A DNA stretch of 64,000 nucleotides, from the NCBI RefSeq assembly GCF_015477355.1, contig NZ_JADLRJ010000006.1, positions 186,001 through 250,000 of the forward strand, given 5' to 3'. The position numbers were made by a program, and so were the translations under genes. Below the pieces are notes generated by a model. It saw only the letters and a program-made list of their open reading frames with translations, had not been told where the DNA came from and did no database searches. This document shows positions 1 through 9,425 of this stretch, piece by piece. Within the stretch, counting starts at the first letter, position 1. Each line of letters begins with the position of its first letter. The DNA comes from Nocardia blacklockiae (GTDB lineage Bacteria > Actinomycetota > Actinomycetes > Mycobacteriales > Mycobacteriaceae).

Positions 1-1
1 C

Positions 2-1066
2 CTGCTGTTGCTGGGCGCGCTGCTGCACGACATCGGCAAGGGCCGGGTCGAGGATCACAGCGTCGTCGGCGCCGAACTGGCCACCCACATCGGGCGGCGG
101 CTCGGGCTGTGGCCGGGCGACGTGCGCACGGTGTCGGCGATGGTCCGGTATCACCTGCTGCTGCCGGACACCGCCACCAAACGCGATCTCGGCGACCCGG
201 AGACGGTGCGCAAGGTCGTCGACGCCCTCGACGGCGACGCGCAGCTGCTGGAACTGCTGCACACGCTGGCCGAGGCGGATTCGCTGGCCACCGGGCCGGG
301 TGTCTGGGGCGACTGGAAGGCCGCGCTGATCGGGGAGCTGGTGCGGCGCTGCCGGCTGGTGATGTCGGGCGAGCCGCTGCCGCAACCGGATCCGATCGAC
401 GAGGAACTGCTGGAGCAGGCGAAATCCGGCGGCGTGCACGTGCGGCTGGTGGCGGGCGAGGGCCGCTACACCCACGTCGTCACCGTCATCGCACCCGATA
501 CGCCCGGTCTGCTGTCGGACGCCGCCGGGGTGCTGGCGCTGCATTCGCTGCGGGTGCTGTCGGCCTCGCTGGCGGGATCGGACGGCGTGGCGATCGATCG
601 GTTCGTCGTCACGCCGATGTTCGGCGACCCGCCCGACGCGGGACTGCTGCGGCAGGAACTGATCCGGGCCGTGAAGGGCGACCTGAGCCCCACCGCGGTG
701 CTGGCGAAGAAGGAACGCGACGCCGGCGTGCCGATCAGCCCGTACGCGCGGGCGCAGCCGCGGGTGATCTGGGCCGATACCGCCGTGCCCGGCCAGGTGC
801 TGATGCAACTGCGCGCCGAGGACCGGATCGGCTTGCTCAGCCGACTGGCCGCCGCGCTCGCCGCGGCAGGGGTCGGCGTGCGGTGGGCGAAGGTGGTCAC
901 CATGGGATCGGCCGTGGTGGACGCGTTCTGCCTGGATCTGGGCGAGACCGATACGCCGCAGCGGCGGGCCGCGATCGAGGCGGCGATGCTCGCGGTGGTT
1001 CCGCAGCCCGAACCGAAGAAACCGGCCGAAACGGACAGTGGCACCGAGTCGGGGTCGATTTACTGA
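2..1066 (+). CDS. glnD: [Protein-PII] uridylyltransferase GlnD, C-terminal part
   Basis: This is the 3' end of glnD; the frame is open to the window edge, so the N-terminal nucleotidyltransferase domain lies outside. GlnD adds or removes UMP (AMP in actinobacteria) on the PII protein in response to glutamine. The visible part begins in the HD domain with the metal-binding HDIGKG motif, followed by two ACT domains that sense small molecules: one around the stretch YTHVVTVIAPDTPGLLS and a second around VLMQLRAEDRIGLLSRLA. In related genomes it follows amtB-glnB and precedes ffh, as here. The identification rests on this motif order and on synteny. The protein ends with a short acidic/hydrophilic tail. 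Confidence 0.93.
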   Translation: MLLLGALLHDIGKGRVEDHSVVGAELATHIGRRLGLWPGDVRTVSAMVRYHLLLPDTATKRDLGDPETVRKVVDALDGDAQLLELLHTLAEADSLATGPGVWGDWKAALIGELVRRCRLVMSGEPLPQPDPIDEELLEQAKSGGVHVRLVAGEGRYTHVVTVIAPDTPGLLSDAAGVLALHSLRVLSASLAGSDGVAIDRFVVTPMFGDPPDAGLLRQELIRAVKGDLSPTAVLAKKERDAGVPISPYARAQPRVIWADTAVPGQVLMQLRAEDRIGLLSRLAAALAAAGVGVRWAKVVTMGSAVVDAFCLDLGETDTPQRRAAIEAAMLAVVPQPEPKKPAETDSGTESGSIY

Positions 1067-1253
1067 GCGGTCGCCCCGGCTCCGGAAATTGCCGCAAACT
1101 GGTCATTCGCTGGTAGATCAGATCGTTGCGCGCAATTTGCTGCATCTGTATCTCGGGTGACACGAGTCACTCTAGTATCGAAACCGTTTGAAGTTTCTCC
1201 GAGCTGTCGCAGTGCCTGTCCGGGCTTGTCCGAAGCACGAGGGGAGCGGGTCG

Positions 1254-1565
1254 GTGGCTATTGAAGTGATATCCGCGTCGACGATGACCAGCGATTCGAC
1301 CCGGCACGTCGCGCGGTGCGTCGGCGGAGATCGATGGGCGGTGTCGTGGCTGCCGGGCCGCACCCTGACCGGTCAGCAGGCGGTGACGGCCATGACCATC
1401 GCGTCCACCGTCACCGATCACGTCCCGACCGACTCGGAATGGGCGATGCTCGACAATATGGCCCTCGAACTGGGCCTGACCGCGCGCGAGGCGACCTACA
1501 TGGTGGCGTCGGAGGACCACGACATCCGCCAGGCGCCGCGCCCGCGCCGCCGCTCCCTGGACTGA
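1254..1565 (+). CDS. Small hypothetical protein (about 103 aa)
   Basis: This is a short open frame between glnD and ffh. The GTG start is chosen because a purine-rich AGGGGAG lies about 8 bases upstream; ATG at 1284 is an alternative. The product has no signal peptide or membrane segment. The middle part (VTAMTIASTVTDHVPTDSEWAMLDNMALELGLTAREATYMV) resembles a small helical domain, and the C-terminus is basic. I do not recognise a named family. Codon third positions are GC-rich as in the neighbours, which supports coding. It is transcribed in the same direction as its neighbours but with gaps on both sides, so it may be a single unit. Confidence 0.6.
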   Translation: MAIEVISASTMTSDSTRHVARCVGGDRWAVSWLPGRTLTGQQAVTAMTIASTVTDHVPTDSEWAMLDNMALELGLTAREATYMVASEDHDIRQAPRPRRRSLD

Positions 1566-1665
1566 GATCCGGCTCCCGTCGCTCGGGGCGACGGGCTCAC
1601 GGGTGCGAGTTGCCGATACCCTGGTATGTCGAGTGACGTCCGTCGAGATACCAGGAGCGCGATCG

Positions 1666-3240
1666 GTGTTCGAATCCCTGTCCGACCGGTTGACCGGTGC
1701 CCTTCAGGATCTGCGCGGCAAGGGGCGGCTGTCACCGGCCGATATCGACGCGACCGCTCGCGAGATCCGTTTGGCGCTGCTGGAAGCCGACGTCGCGCTG
1801 CCCGTGGTGCGGCAGTTCATCGCCCGAATCAAGGAGCGCGCCAAGGGCGCCGAGGTCTCGGCGGCGCTGAATCCGGCGCAGCAGGTCGTCAAGATCGTCA
1901 ACGAGGAGCTGGTCGGCATCCTCGGCGGGGAGACCCGCCGGCTGCAGTTCGCCAAGACCCCGCCCACCGTCATCATGCTCGCCGGTCTGCAGGGCGCCGG
2001 TAAGACCACCCTGGCCGGCAAGCTCGCGAAATGGCTGAAGGGGCAAGGGCATACGCCGCTGCTGGTGGCCTGCGACCTGCAGCGGCCCGGCGCGGTCACC
2101 CAGTTGCAGGTGGTCGGCGAGCGGGCCGGAGTGCCCGTCTTCGCCCCGCACCCGGGCACCTCGATCGGCGGCGAGCACCCGCAGGGCATCTCCGTCAGCG
2201 AGCCGATCGAGGTGGCGCGCCGCGGTATCGAGGAGGCGCGCGGCAAGCAGTACGACGTCGTCATCGTCGACACCGCGGGTCGCCTCGGCATCGACGAGGA
2301 GATGATGGGGCAGGCCGCGGGCATCCGCGACGCCGTGCAGCCCGACGAGATCCTGTTCGTCCTCGACGCCATGGTCGGCCAGGACGCGGTGAGCACCGCC
2401 CATGCCTTCCGCGACGGCGTCGGCTTCACCGGTGTCGTGCTCACCAAGCTGGACGGCGACGCCCGCGGCGGCGCGGCGCTGTCGGTGCGCGAGGTGACCG
2501 GCCAGCCGATCCTGTTCGCGTCCACCGGTGAGAAGCTCGAGGACTTCGACGTCTTCCACCCGGACCGGATGTCGAGCCGCATCCTGGGCATGGGCGACCT
2601 GCTCACCCTGATCGAGCAGGCCGAGCAGGTCTACGACCAGCAGCAGGCCGAGGAGGCCGCGCGCAAGATCGGCTCCGGGGAACTCACCCTCGAGGACTTC
2701 CTCGACCAGATGCTGGCGATCCGGAAGATGGGCCCGATCGGCAACCTGCTCGGCATGCTGCCGGGCGCGGGCCAGATGAAGGACGCGCTGGCCCAGGTCG
2801 ACGACAAGCAGCTGGACCGGGTGCAGGCCATCATCCGCGGCATGACGCCCGCCGAACGCGCCAACCCCAAGATCATCAACGCCTCCCGCCGGCTGCGCAT
2901 CGCCAACGGGTCGGGTGTCACCGTCACCGATGTCAACCAGCTGGTCGACCGCTTCTTCGAGGCCCGCAAGATGATGGCTCAGATGGGCCGCCAGATGGGC
3001 ATGCCGGGCAGCGCCCGGCGAAATGCCAAGGGCAAGAAGGGGAAGAAGGGCAAGAAGGGCGGGCGCGGCCCCACCCCGCCCAAGGTGCGCGGCGGCTTCC
3101 CCGGCATGCCCGCCATGCCCCCGGGCGGCCTGCCCGGCGGCATGCCCGACCTGTCGAACATGCCGTCCGGCCTCAACGAACTGCCCCCGGGCCTCGAGGG
3201 CTTCGACCTGTCGAAGCTGATGAACCGCAAGCAGAAGTAG
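1666..3240 (+). CDS. ffh: Signal recognition particle protein Ffh
   Basis: Ffh is the SRP54 GTPase that binds signal sequences and 4.5S RNA and delivers ribosomes to FtsY. The GTG at 1666 gives the usual N-terminus (MFESLSDRLTGALQDLRGKG) and is preceded by CAGGAG. The N domain covers roughly residues 1-95. The G domain carries the P-loop GLQGAGKTT (about 107-115), DTAGRLGID (about 202) and TKLDGDARGG (about 261). The methionine-rich M domain (about 310-440) includes MGPIGNLLGMLPG and the RNA-binding region around NASRRLRIANGSG. From about residue 456 there is a KGKKG repeat and then a Gly/Pro/Met-rich tail, longer than in E. coli but common in actinobacteria. Length 524 aa is normal for the group. 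Confidence 0.97.
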   Translation: MFESLSDRLTGALQDLRGKGRLSPADIDATAREIRLALLEADVALPVVRQFIARIKERAKGAEVSAALNPAQQVVKIVNEELVGILGGETRRLQFAKTPPTVIMLAGLQGAGKTTLAGKLAKWLKGQGHTPLLVACDLQRPGAVTQLQVVGERAGVPVFAPHPGTSIGGEHPQGISVSEPIEVARRGIEEARGKQYDVVIVDTAGRLGIDEEMMGQAAGIRDAVQPDEILFVLDAMVGQDAVSTAHAFRDGVGFTGVVLTKLDGDARGGAALSVREVTGQPILFASTGEKLEDFDVFHPDRMSSRILGMGDLLTLIEQAEQVYDQQQAEEAARKIGSGELTLEDFLDQMLAIRKMGPIGNLLGMLPGAGQMKDALAQVDDKQLDRVQAIIRGMTPAERANPKIINASRRLRIANGSGVTVTDVNQLVDRFFEARKMMAQMGRQMGMPGSARRNAKGKKGKKGKKGGRGPTPPKVRGGFPGMPAMPPGGLPGGMPDLSNMPSGLNELPPGLEGFDLSKLMNRKQK

Positions 3241-3316
3241 GCCCCCGGGCGGTGTGCGGGGCCACGGCCGGACCACTAGGTTGGTGAGGCACGACGGCGC
3301 GCGACCAGGAGGCGGT

Positions 3317-4417
3317 ATGCGACTGCATCTGCGGGGAGTGGTACTTCCGGGCGAGGAGGTGCGCGACCTGTGGGTGCACGACGGACTGATCTCGTTCGAA
3401 CCGGTGCGGGACGCCGAAACCCTCTGTGACGCGGGCTGGATCGTGCCGGGTCTGGTGGACGCCCACTGCCACGTCGGCATCCGCTACGGCGGGGGACACG
3501 AGGACCGGGAGGGCGCCGTCGCCCAGGCCGAGACCGAGCGCGACGCGGGCGCGCTGCTGCTGCGCGACGCCGGCTCGCCCATCGACACCCGCTTCATCGA
3601 CGACCGCGCGGACCTGCCGAAGATCATCCGCGCGGGCCGTCACATCGCCCGCCCCAAGCGCTACATCCGCGAACTCGGCATCGAACTCGACGACGAGCGC
3701 GACCTGCCGGCCATCGTCGCCGAACAGGCCCGCCGCGGCGACGGATGGGTGAAGATCGTCGGCGACTGGATCGACCGCTCGGCAGGCGACCTGCGGCCGT
3801 TGTGGAGCGACGCCGTCCTGAAGGAGGCCATCGACGCCGCGCACCGCGAGGGCGCCCGCGTCACCGCCCACGTCTTCGGCGAGGACGCCCTGCCCGGCCT
3901 CATCGGCGCGGGCATCGACTGCCTCGAGCACGGCACCGGCCTGACCGACGAGACCATCGACATGATGGTCCGCCACGGCATCGCCTTGGTCCCGACCCTG
4001 GTCAACATCGACACCTTCCCCGAAATCGCCGACAGCGCAACCAAATTCCCCGTCTACGCCGCCCACATGCGCGACCTGCACCGCCGCGTCCGCGACACGG
4101 TCGCCGCCGCCCACGCCGCGGGCGTCCCCCTCTACGCGGGCACCGACGCCGGCGGCTCGATCCGCCACGGCCGCATCGCCGACGAGATCGCCGCCCTGAC
4201 CGCCGCCGGCCTCACGCCCGACGAGGCCCTCGGCGCCGCCTCCTGGCACGCCCGCACCTGGCTCGGCCGCCCCGGCATCGACCACGCCGCCCCCGCCGAC
4301 CTGGTCGTCTACGCCGCCGACCCCCGCACCACCCCGGCCGTCCTGGCAACGCCCACCTTCGTAGTGCTCCGCGGCCGCGTCCACACCCGCCGCACCCCGG
4401 TCACCACCCACCGCTGA
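3317..4417 (+). CDS. Amidohydrolase family protein
   Basis: This 366-residue protein belongs to the metal-dependent amidohydrolase superfamily. The ATG is preceded by AGGAGGCGGT. The HxH metal motif is VDAHCH near residue 50; later landmarks are GDWIDRS, the histidine in TAHVFGEDALPGL, LEHGTGL, and the metal-binding aspartate in GTDAGGSIRHG. The N-terminal and C-terminal beta-sandwich parts typical of imidazolonepropionase/prolidase-type enzymes are present (DLVVYAADPRT near the end). The substrate cannot be told from sequence. The same kind of gene sits between ffh and rpsP in mycobacteria. The 3' half is unusually rich in CGC and CCC codons. Confidence 0.85.
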   Translation: MRLHLRGVVLPGEEVRDLWVHDGLISFEPVRDAETLCDAGWIVPGLVDAHCHVGIRYGGGHEDREGAVAQAETERDAGALLLRDAGSPIDTRFIDDRADLPKIIRAGRHIARPKRYIRELGIELDDERDLPAIVAEQARRGDGWVKIVGDWIDRSAGDLRPLWSDAVLKEAIDAAHREGARVTAHVFGEDALPGLIGAGIDCLEHGTGLTDETIDMMVRHGIALVPTLVNIDTFPEIADSATKFPVYAAHMRDLHRRVRDTVAAAHAAGVPLYAGTDAGGSIRHGRIADEIAALTAAGLTPDEALGAASWHARTWLGRPGIDHAAPADLVVYAADPRTTPAVLATPTFVVLRGRVHTRRTPVTTHR

Positions 4418-4651
4418 CGGCCGATTTCTTCGGGTGGGGGAGGGTCTGGCAGAATGGTCGACCGTCCTTGTCGGTGACCTCGGCTCACGCCGGAGGCGCC
4501 GATATCGGGACAGTGTCAGCCCGTCTCCGGTTACGTACCGCGCGGCGGTCACACACTCTACGCAAAACCGGGCTCGCCTCGTGCGGGTCGCTGAATTGCG
4601 CCGTGACCAACCGGCTGCCCGCGGGCGGCCACCATCCGAAAGGCAACAGCC

Positions 4652-5080
4652 ATGGCTGTCAAGATCAAGCTCACCCGGCTCGGGAAGATCCGCAACCCGC
4701 AGTACCGCATCGTCGTCGCGGACGCGCGCACCCGCCGGGACGGTCGCTCCATCGAGAGCGTCGGCAAGTACCACCCCAAGGAGGAGCCCTCGCTGATCGA
4801 GGTCGACTCCGAGCGCGTGCAGTACTGGCTGGGCGTCGGCGCGCAGCCGACCGAGCCGGTCAAGCGCCTCCTCGAGATCACCGGTGACTGGCAGAAGTTC
4901 AAGGGCCTGCCGGGTGCCGAGGGCACGCTGAAGACCAAGCAGGCCAAGCCCAGCAAGCTGGACCTGTTCAACGCCGCGCTGGCCGCCGCCGACAGCGAGC
5001 CCGTCGCCGAGGCCGTGACCCCGAAGAAGAAGGCCGCCAAGAAGGCCGACGAGGCCGAGTCCGAGGCCGCCGAGGCATGA
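4652..5080 (+). CDS. rpsP: 30S ribosomal protein S16
   Basis: S16 is a primary binder of 16S rRNA in the 30S subunit. The N-terminus [20 protein letters not shown] and the motif [14 protein letters not shown] are diagnostic. The core S16 fold ends near residue 85, and the rest is an Ala/Lys/Glu-rich extension ([19 protein letters not shown]) typical of actinobacterial S16 proteins; total 142 aa. It is first in the operon rpsP-khpA-rimM-trmD. Its stop overlaps the next start (ATGA), implying translational coupling. The 234-base gap upstream (4418-4651) should contain the operon promoter, but I see no clear box. Confidence 0.97.
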   Translation: MAVKIKLTRLGKIRNPQYRIVVADARTRRDGRSIESVGKYHPKEEPSLIEVDSERVQYWLGVGAQPTEPVKRLLEITGDWQKFKGLPGAEGTLKTKQAKPSKLDLFNAALAAADSEPVAEAVTPKKKAAKKADEAESEAAEA

Positions 5081-5319
5081 GCGCCGTCGTCGCCGATGCC
5101 GTCGAGCACCTGGTGCGCGGCATCGTCGCCAATCCCGACGACGTCCGCGTCGAGCTGATCACCAGCCGGCGCGGCCGCACCGTCGAGGTGCACGTGCACC
5201 CGGAGGATCTGGGCAAGGTGATCGGGCGCGGCGGGCGCACCGCCACCGCGCTGCGCACCCTCGTCGCCGGTATCGGCGGCCGGGGCATCCGGGTCGACGT
5301 GGTCGACACCGACCAGTAG
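5077..5319 (+). CDS. khpA: KH-domain RNA-binding protein KhpA
   Basis: This is an 80-residue single KH domain with the GxxG loop in [18 protein letters not shown]. KhpA acts with KhpB (EloR/Jag) as a small-RNA chaperone in Gram-positive bacteria and is linked to cell elongation in firmicutes. The ATG overlaps the rpsP stop by four bases, and the gene ends one base before the rimM start, so translation of all three is coupled. The position between S16 and RimM is strongly conserved in actinobacteria. The KH fold covers the whole length; there is no extra domain. Confidence 0.93.
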   Translation: MSAVVADAVEHLVRGIVANPDDVRVELITSRRGRTVEVHVHPEDLGKVIGRGGRTATALRTLVAGIGGRGIRVDVVDTDQ

Positions 5320-5844
5320 ATGGAACTCGTCGTCGGGCGGGTCGCCAAGTCGCACGGCGTGCGCGGCGAACTCGTGGTCGAGGTGCGTACCGACGAACCC
5401 GAGTCGAGGTTCGCGCCGGGCGCCGTCCTGCGCGGGCGGCTGCCGCGGGCGCGGGAGACGCGGGAGTACACAGTGGAGTCGGCCCGGGAGCACTCGGGCC
5501 GGCTGCTGCTGCGTCTGGACGGCATCGCCGACCGCTCGGCCGCGGACGCGCTGCGCGGCATGCTGTTCCTCATCGACACCGCGGACCTGCCCCCGTCGGC
5601 GGACCCGGACGAGTTCTACGATCACGAACTCGAGGGCCTGACCGTGCGGCTCGGAGACGGGACCGTCGTCGGCACGGTGGCCGAGGTGCTGCATTCCGCT
5701 GCGGGAGAACTCCTTTCGGTGCGGGCCGCCGACGACGAGCGCGAGATCCTGGTGCCGTTCGTGACCGCCATCGTGCCCACCGTGTCGGTCGCCGAGGGCG
5801 TGATCGTCATCGATCCGCCCGAGGGTCTGCTCGACAAGGAGTGA
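5320..5844 (+). CDS. rimM: Ribosome maturation factor RimM
   Basis: RimM binds S19 and helps the 30S head mature. The N-terminal RimM beta-barrel begins [22 protein letters not shown], and the C-terminal PRC-barrel contains [13 protein letters not shown] and [16 protein letters not shown]. The ATG follows directly on the TAG of khpA with no gap, so there is little room for its own ribosome-binding site other than within khpA, and coupling is likely. Length 174 aa is usual. It lies in the standard rpsP-khpA-rimM-trmD order. Confidence 0.96.
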   Translation: MELVVGRVAKSHGVRGELVVEVRTDEPESRFAPGAVLRGRLPRARETREYTVESAREHSGRLLLRLDGIADRSAADALRGMLFLIDTADLPPSADPDEFYDHELEGLTVRLGDGTVVGTVAEVLHSAAGELLSVRAADDEREILVPFVTAIVPTVSVAEGVIVIDPPEGLLDKE

Positions 5845-5847
5845 GGA

Positions 5848-6549
5848 ATGACTGCCGGCGCCGCGCTGCGCATGGATGTCGTCACCATCTTTCCCGAATA
5901 TCTGGAGCCGTTGCGAACGGCGTTGCTGGGCAAGGCGATCGACAAGGGCATCGTCGAACTCGGTGTGCACAACCTGCGCCGCTGGACCCACGACGTCCAC
6001 CAGGCGGTGGACGACGCGCCGTACGGCGGCGGCCCCGGCATGGTCATGAAACCCACGGTGTGGGGCGACGCCCTGGACGAGGTGTGCCCCGACGACGCCG
6101 TCCTGGTCGTGCCCACGCCCGCCGGTGTGCCGTTCACCCAGGCCACCGCGGAACGCTGGTCCGGTGAGCGGCACCTGGTCTTCGCCTGCGGTCGCTACGA
6201 AGGCATCGACCAGCGCGTCTTCGACGACGCCGCCCGCCGGGTGCGCGTCGAGGAGGTCAGTATCGGCGACTACGTGCTGATCGGCGGTGAGGCCGCCGTG
6301 CTCGTGATGGCCGAGGCCGTGGTGCGCCTCATTCCGGGCGTGCTCGGCAATCAGCAGTCGCACCAACAGGATTCGTTCTCCGACGGCCTGCTCGAGGGCC
6401 CCAGCTACACCCGCCCGGTCAGCTGGCGCGGCCTCGACGTCCCGGAGATCCTGCTGTCGGGCAACCACGCCCGGATCGAGGCGTGGCGCCGCGAGCAGTC
6501 CCTGGCCCGCACCCGCGCCCGCCGCCCGGATCTGCTGCCCCCGGACTGA
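5848..6549 (+). CDS. trmD: tRNA (guanine-N1)-methyltransferase TrmD
   Basis: TrmD methylates G37 next to the anticodon of tRNAs using S-adenosylmethionine, preventing +1 frameshifts. Visible signatures are [22 protein letters not shown], the [12 protein letters not shown] motif and the trefoil-knot SAM site around RYEGIDQRV and [18 protein letters not shown]. The ATG at 5848 is three bases after the rimM stop with AAGGAGTG in front; an internal ATG at 5872 would start exactly at the conserved MDVVTIF and is also possible. Length is 233 aa from 5848. It is the last gene of the operon. Confidence 0.96.
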   Translation: MTAGAALRMDVVTIFPEYLEPLRTALLGKAIDKGIVELGVHNLRRWTHDVHQAVDDAPYGGGPGMVMKPTVWGDALDEVCPDDAVLVVPTPAGVPFTQATAERWSGERHLVFACGRYEGIDQRVFDDAARRVRVEEVSIGDYVLIGGEAAVLVMAEAVVRLIPGVLGNQQSHQQDSFSDGLLEGPSYTRPVSWRGLDVPEILLSGNHARIEAWRREQSLARTRARRPDLLPPD

Positions 6550-6705
6550 GCGGCTCGCCGGTCAGCGCGCGGGATTCTCCCGGCGCGTCCGATATGTCGC
6601 GCCTTCGGCGTTCCGGCTGTTGAGAGGGGTGCGGGAGCGCGGAAGCGGGTGCGGCTGCGGCACTTCCGGCGCGGGGCTGTGGCTTGCTGTCGGAGGGCGA
6701 CGGTA

Positions 6706-9150
6706 GTGTCTGCGGGCGTGACGACAGCCCCAGAATCCGCCGCCGAACCCGTCAGCAGCGCCGCCGCCGGTTCCGTCCCGGCCGATCCGCCGGTCGTCGG
6801 GACCGTGCGCCTAGGCACCGTCAGCCGCCGCATCGCCGACGAGCTGAGCGTGCGCGACGAGCAGGTGCGCGCCGCGGTGGACCTGCTCGACGGCGGCTCC
6901 ACCGTGCCGTTCATCGCCCGGTACCGCAAGGAGGTCACCGGCGGGCTCGACGACGCGCAGCTGCGCCAGCTCGAGGAGCGCCTGCACTACCTGCGCGAGC
7001 TGGACGAGCGCCGGGCGTCGATTCTGGAATCCATTCGCGGACAGGGCAAATTGGACGCCGCGCTCGAGCAGCAGCTCATGCTGGCCGAGACCAAGGCCCG
7101 CCTCGAGGACATCTACCTGCCCTACAAGCCGAAGCGGCGCACCAAGGCCCAGATCGCCCGCGAGGCCGGGCACGAGCCGGTGGCCGACGCCTTGCTGAGC
7201 GACCCCACCACCGACCCGGCGCAGTACAGCGCCGAACAGCTCGACGGCGCCCGCGCGATCCTGGTGGAGCGCTTCGCCGAAGATGCCGACCTCGTCGGCG
7301 AGCTGCGCGAGCTGATGTGGGAGCGCGGCCAGGTCACCTCGCGGGTCCGCCCCGGCAAGGAGGAGGCCGGTGCCAAATTCGCCGACTACTTCGAATTCGC
7401 CGAGCCGTTCACCAAGCTGCCCTCGCACCGCATCCTGGCGCTGCTGCGCGGCGAGAAGGAAGAGGTGCTCACCCTGCACCTCGAGCCCGACGCCGAGGAG
7501 CCCGAGGAGGGCGAGCGCTCGATCTTCGAGGGCCGCATCGCCCTGAAATTCGACATCGCCGACCGCGGCCGCCCCGCCGACACCTGGCTGCTGGACACCG
7601 TGCGCTGGGCGTGGCGCACCAAGCTGCAGGTGAGCCTCGGCATCGACATCCGCATGCGGCTGCGCCAGTCCGCCGAGAAGGACGCGGTGGACGTCTTCGC
7701 CGCCAACCTGCGCGACCTGCTGCTCGCCGCGCCCGCCGGCACCCGCACCACCATGGGCCTGGACCCGGGCTACCGCACGGGCGTCAAGGTGGCGGTCGTC
7801 GACGGCACCGGCAAGGTGGTGGCCACCGAGACCATCTACCCGCACAAGCCGCAGGGCCAGACCGAGAAGTCGCTGGCCGTGCTCGGCGCGCTGGTCGCCC
7901 GCTTCGGCGTCGAGCTGATCGCGATCGGCAACGGCACCGCCTCCCGCGAAACCGACGCCCTGGCCGCCGAACTCATCTCGCGCATCCCCGAGAACAAGCC
8001 CACCAAGATCGTGGTATCCGAGGCCGGCGCCTCGGTGTACTCGGCCTCCGCCTACGCCTCCCAGGAACTCCCCGACCTGGACGTCTCGCTGCGCGGCGCG
8101 GTTTCCATCGCCCGCCGCCTGCAGGACCCGCTGGCCGAACTGGTGAAGATCGATCCCAAGTCGATCGGCGTCGGCCAGTACCAGCACGACGTCTCCGAGA
8201 CGCTGCTGGCCCGCTCGCTGGGCGCCGTGGTCGAGGACGCGGTGAACGCGGTCGGCGTCGACGTCAACACCGCCTCGGTGCCGCTGCTGTCGCGGGTGTC
8301 GGGCGTGTCCTCCTCGGTCGCGGAATCCATTGTGGCGCACCGTGATCAGAACGGCCCCTTCCGCAACCGGTCCGCGCTGCGCGAGGTGCCGCGACTGGGC
8401 CCGAAGGCCTTCGAGCAGTGCGCGGGCTTCCTGCGCATCCGCGAGGGCGACGACCCGCTCGACAACTCGGCGGTCCACCCCGAGGCATACCCGGTGGTGC
8501 GGCGCATTCTCGACAGCACCGGCCGCGGCGTGCTCGAGATCATCGGCAACAGCGGCGTGCTGAAGACGCTGCGGCCCGCCGACTTCACCGACGAGAAGTT
8601 CGGTGTCCCGACCGTCACCGACATCATCTCCGAGCTGGAGAAGCCGGGCCGCGACCCGCGCCCGGAGTTCAAGACCGCCGAATTCGCCGCCGGTGTCGAG
8701 AAGGTCGCCGACCTGCGGCCCGGCATGGTGCTCGAGGGGGTGGTCACCAATGTGGCCGCGTTCGGCGCCTTCGTCGACGTCGGTGTGCACCAGGACGGCC
8801 TGGTCCACGTGTCGGCCATGTCGCACAACTTCGTCCGCGACCCGCGCGAGGTCGTCAAGTCCGGCGACGTGGTGAAGGTCAAGGTGCTCGAGGTCGACGT
8901 GGCCCGCCAGCGCATCGGCCTCACCCTCCGTCTGGACGACGAGCCCGGCAAGCCCGAGAAGGGCAGCCAGGGCCAGCGCGGCGGCCAGCGCCCGCAGCAC
9001 CAGGGCCAAGGCCAGGGGCGCGGCAACCAGAACCGCGGCGGCAACCAGAACCGGGGCAACCAGAACCGAAACCAGCAGCGCCGCAACGCCCCCGCCCCCA
9101 GCAACGGCGCCATGGCCGACGCCCTACGCCGAGCCGGCTTCGGCAAGTAG
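6706..9150 (+). CDS. tex: Tex family RNA-binding protein
   Basis: Tex is a nucleic-acid-binding factor related to eukaryotic Spt6. Domains in order are an N-terminal helical region, the RNase-H-like YqgF fold (TTMGLDPGYRTGVKVAVVD), helix-hairpin-helix repeats (ASVPLLSRVSGVSSSVAESIVAHRD), and a C-terminal S1 domain (GMVLEGVVTNVAAFGAFVDVG). The last roughly 60 residues are a low-complexity Gln/Asn/Gly/Arg tail. The GTG start is chosen because GGAGGG sits eight bases upstream; GTG at 6718 is the alternative. Length 814 aa is about 40 longer than the E. coli type, mostly from the tail. It is not close-coupled to trmD. Confidence 0.92.
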   Translation: MSAGVTTAPESAAEPVSSAAAGSVPADPPVVGTVRLGTVSRRIADELSVRDEQVRAAVDLLDGGSTVPFIARYRKEVTGGLDDAQLRQLEERLHYLRELDERRASILESIRGQGKLDAALEQQLMLAETKARLEDIYLPYKPKRRTKAQIAREAGHEPVADALLSDPTTDPAQYSAEQLDGARAILVERFAEDADLVGELRELMWERGQVTSRVRPGKEEAGAKFADYFEFAEPFTKLPSHRILALLRGEKEEVLTLHLEPDAEEPEEGERSIFEGRIALKFDIADRGRPADTWLLDTVRWAWRTKLQVSLGIDIRMRLRQSAEKDAVDVFAANLRDLLLAAPAGTRTTMGLDPGYRTGVKVAVVDGTGKVVATETIYPHKPQGQTEKSLAVLGALVARFGVELIAIGNGTASRETDALAAELISRIPENKPTKIVVSEAGASVYSASAYASQELPDLDVSLRGAVSIARRLQDPLAELVKIDPKSIGVGQYQHDVSETLLARSLGAVVEDAVNAVGVDVNTASVPLLSRVSGVSSSVAESIVAHRDQNGPFRNRSALREVPRLGPKAFEQCAGFLRIREGDDPLDNSAVHPEAYPVVRRILDSTGRGVLEIIGNSGVLKTLRPADFTDEKFGVPTVTDIISELEKPGRDPRPEFKTAEFAAGVEKVADLRPGMVLEGVVTNVAAFGAFVDVGVHQDGLVHVSAMSHNFVRDPREVVKSGDVVKVKVLEVDVARQRIGLTLRLDDEPGKPEKGSQGQRGGQRPQHQGQGQGRGNQNRGGNQNRGNQNRNQQRRNAPAPSNGAMADALRRAGFGK

Positions 9151-9176
9151 CCGACCGGCGGTCTCGCCGACGCGCA

Positions 9177-9200
9177 CCCGCGCGGCAAGCTTCGCGCGGG
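9177..9200 (+). terminator. Hairpin 26 bases after tex
   Basis: Perfect 8-base arms CCCGCGCG and CGCGCGGG flank the loop GCAAGCTT. It lies just past the tex stop codon and has no T-run, as is common for actinobacterial terminators. It also directly borders the 34-bp repeat array that follows. Confidence 0.5.
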
Positions 9201-9303
9201 CGAACTCGCCGACTCGGCGGGTTGCGCGATCGTGGCGAACTCGCGGACCCGGCGGATTGTGCGGTCGGTCGAACTCGCCGACCTGGCGGGTTGTGCGGTG
9301 TGT
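9201..9303. repeat. Three-copy tandem repeat of about 34 bp
   Basis: Three head-to-tail copies start at 9201, 9236 and 9270, each opening with CGAACTCGC and containing a GGCGG(G/A)TTG(C/T)GCG core. Unit lengths are 35, 34 and about 34 bases. The copies differ at several positions, so the array is not recent. It lies in the 275-base gap between tex and the next gene. The inner part of each unit can pair (CGCCGA with the following GGCG), so it may form a series of small hairpins in the tex 3' region. Confidence 0.7.
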
Positions 9304-9425
9304 CGCCCGCGGTTCGGCTGGGTGTCACGAATTTCCTGCACAATGTGGCTGGGCGGGGCGGGCGCCGGGCAACGGTTCCGCGCGCCCGCGGCGATCGCAC
9401 ATCCACGGGTCGGAGCGATGAGGAC

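Noticed and set aside
109-1116. Long Arg/Ala/Gly-rich frames overlapping glnD, and similar long frames throughout the window
   Set aside because: They are antisense or shifted shadows of GC-rich real genes with no family motifs and unnatural composition.
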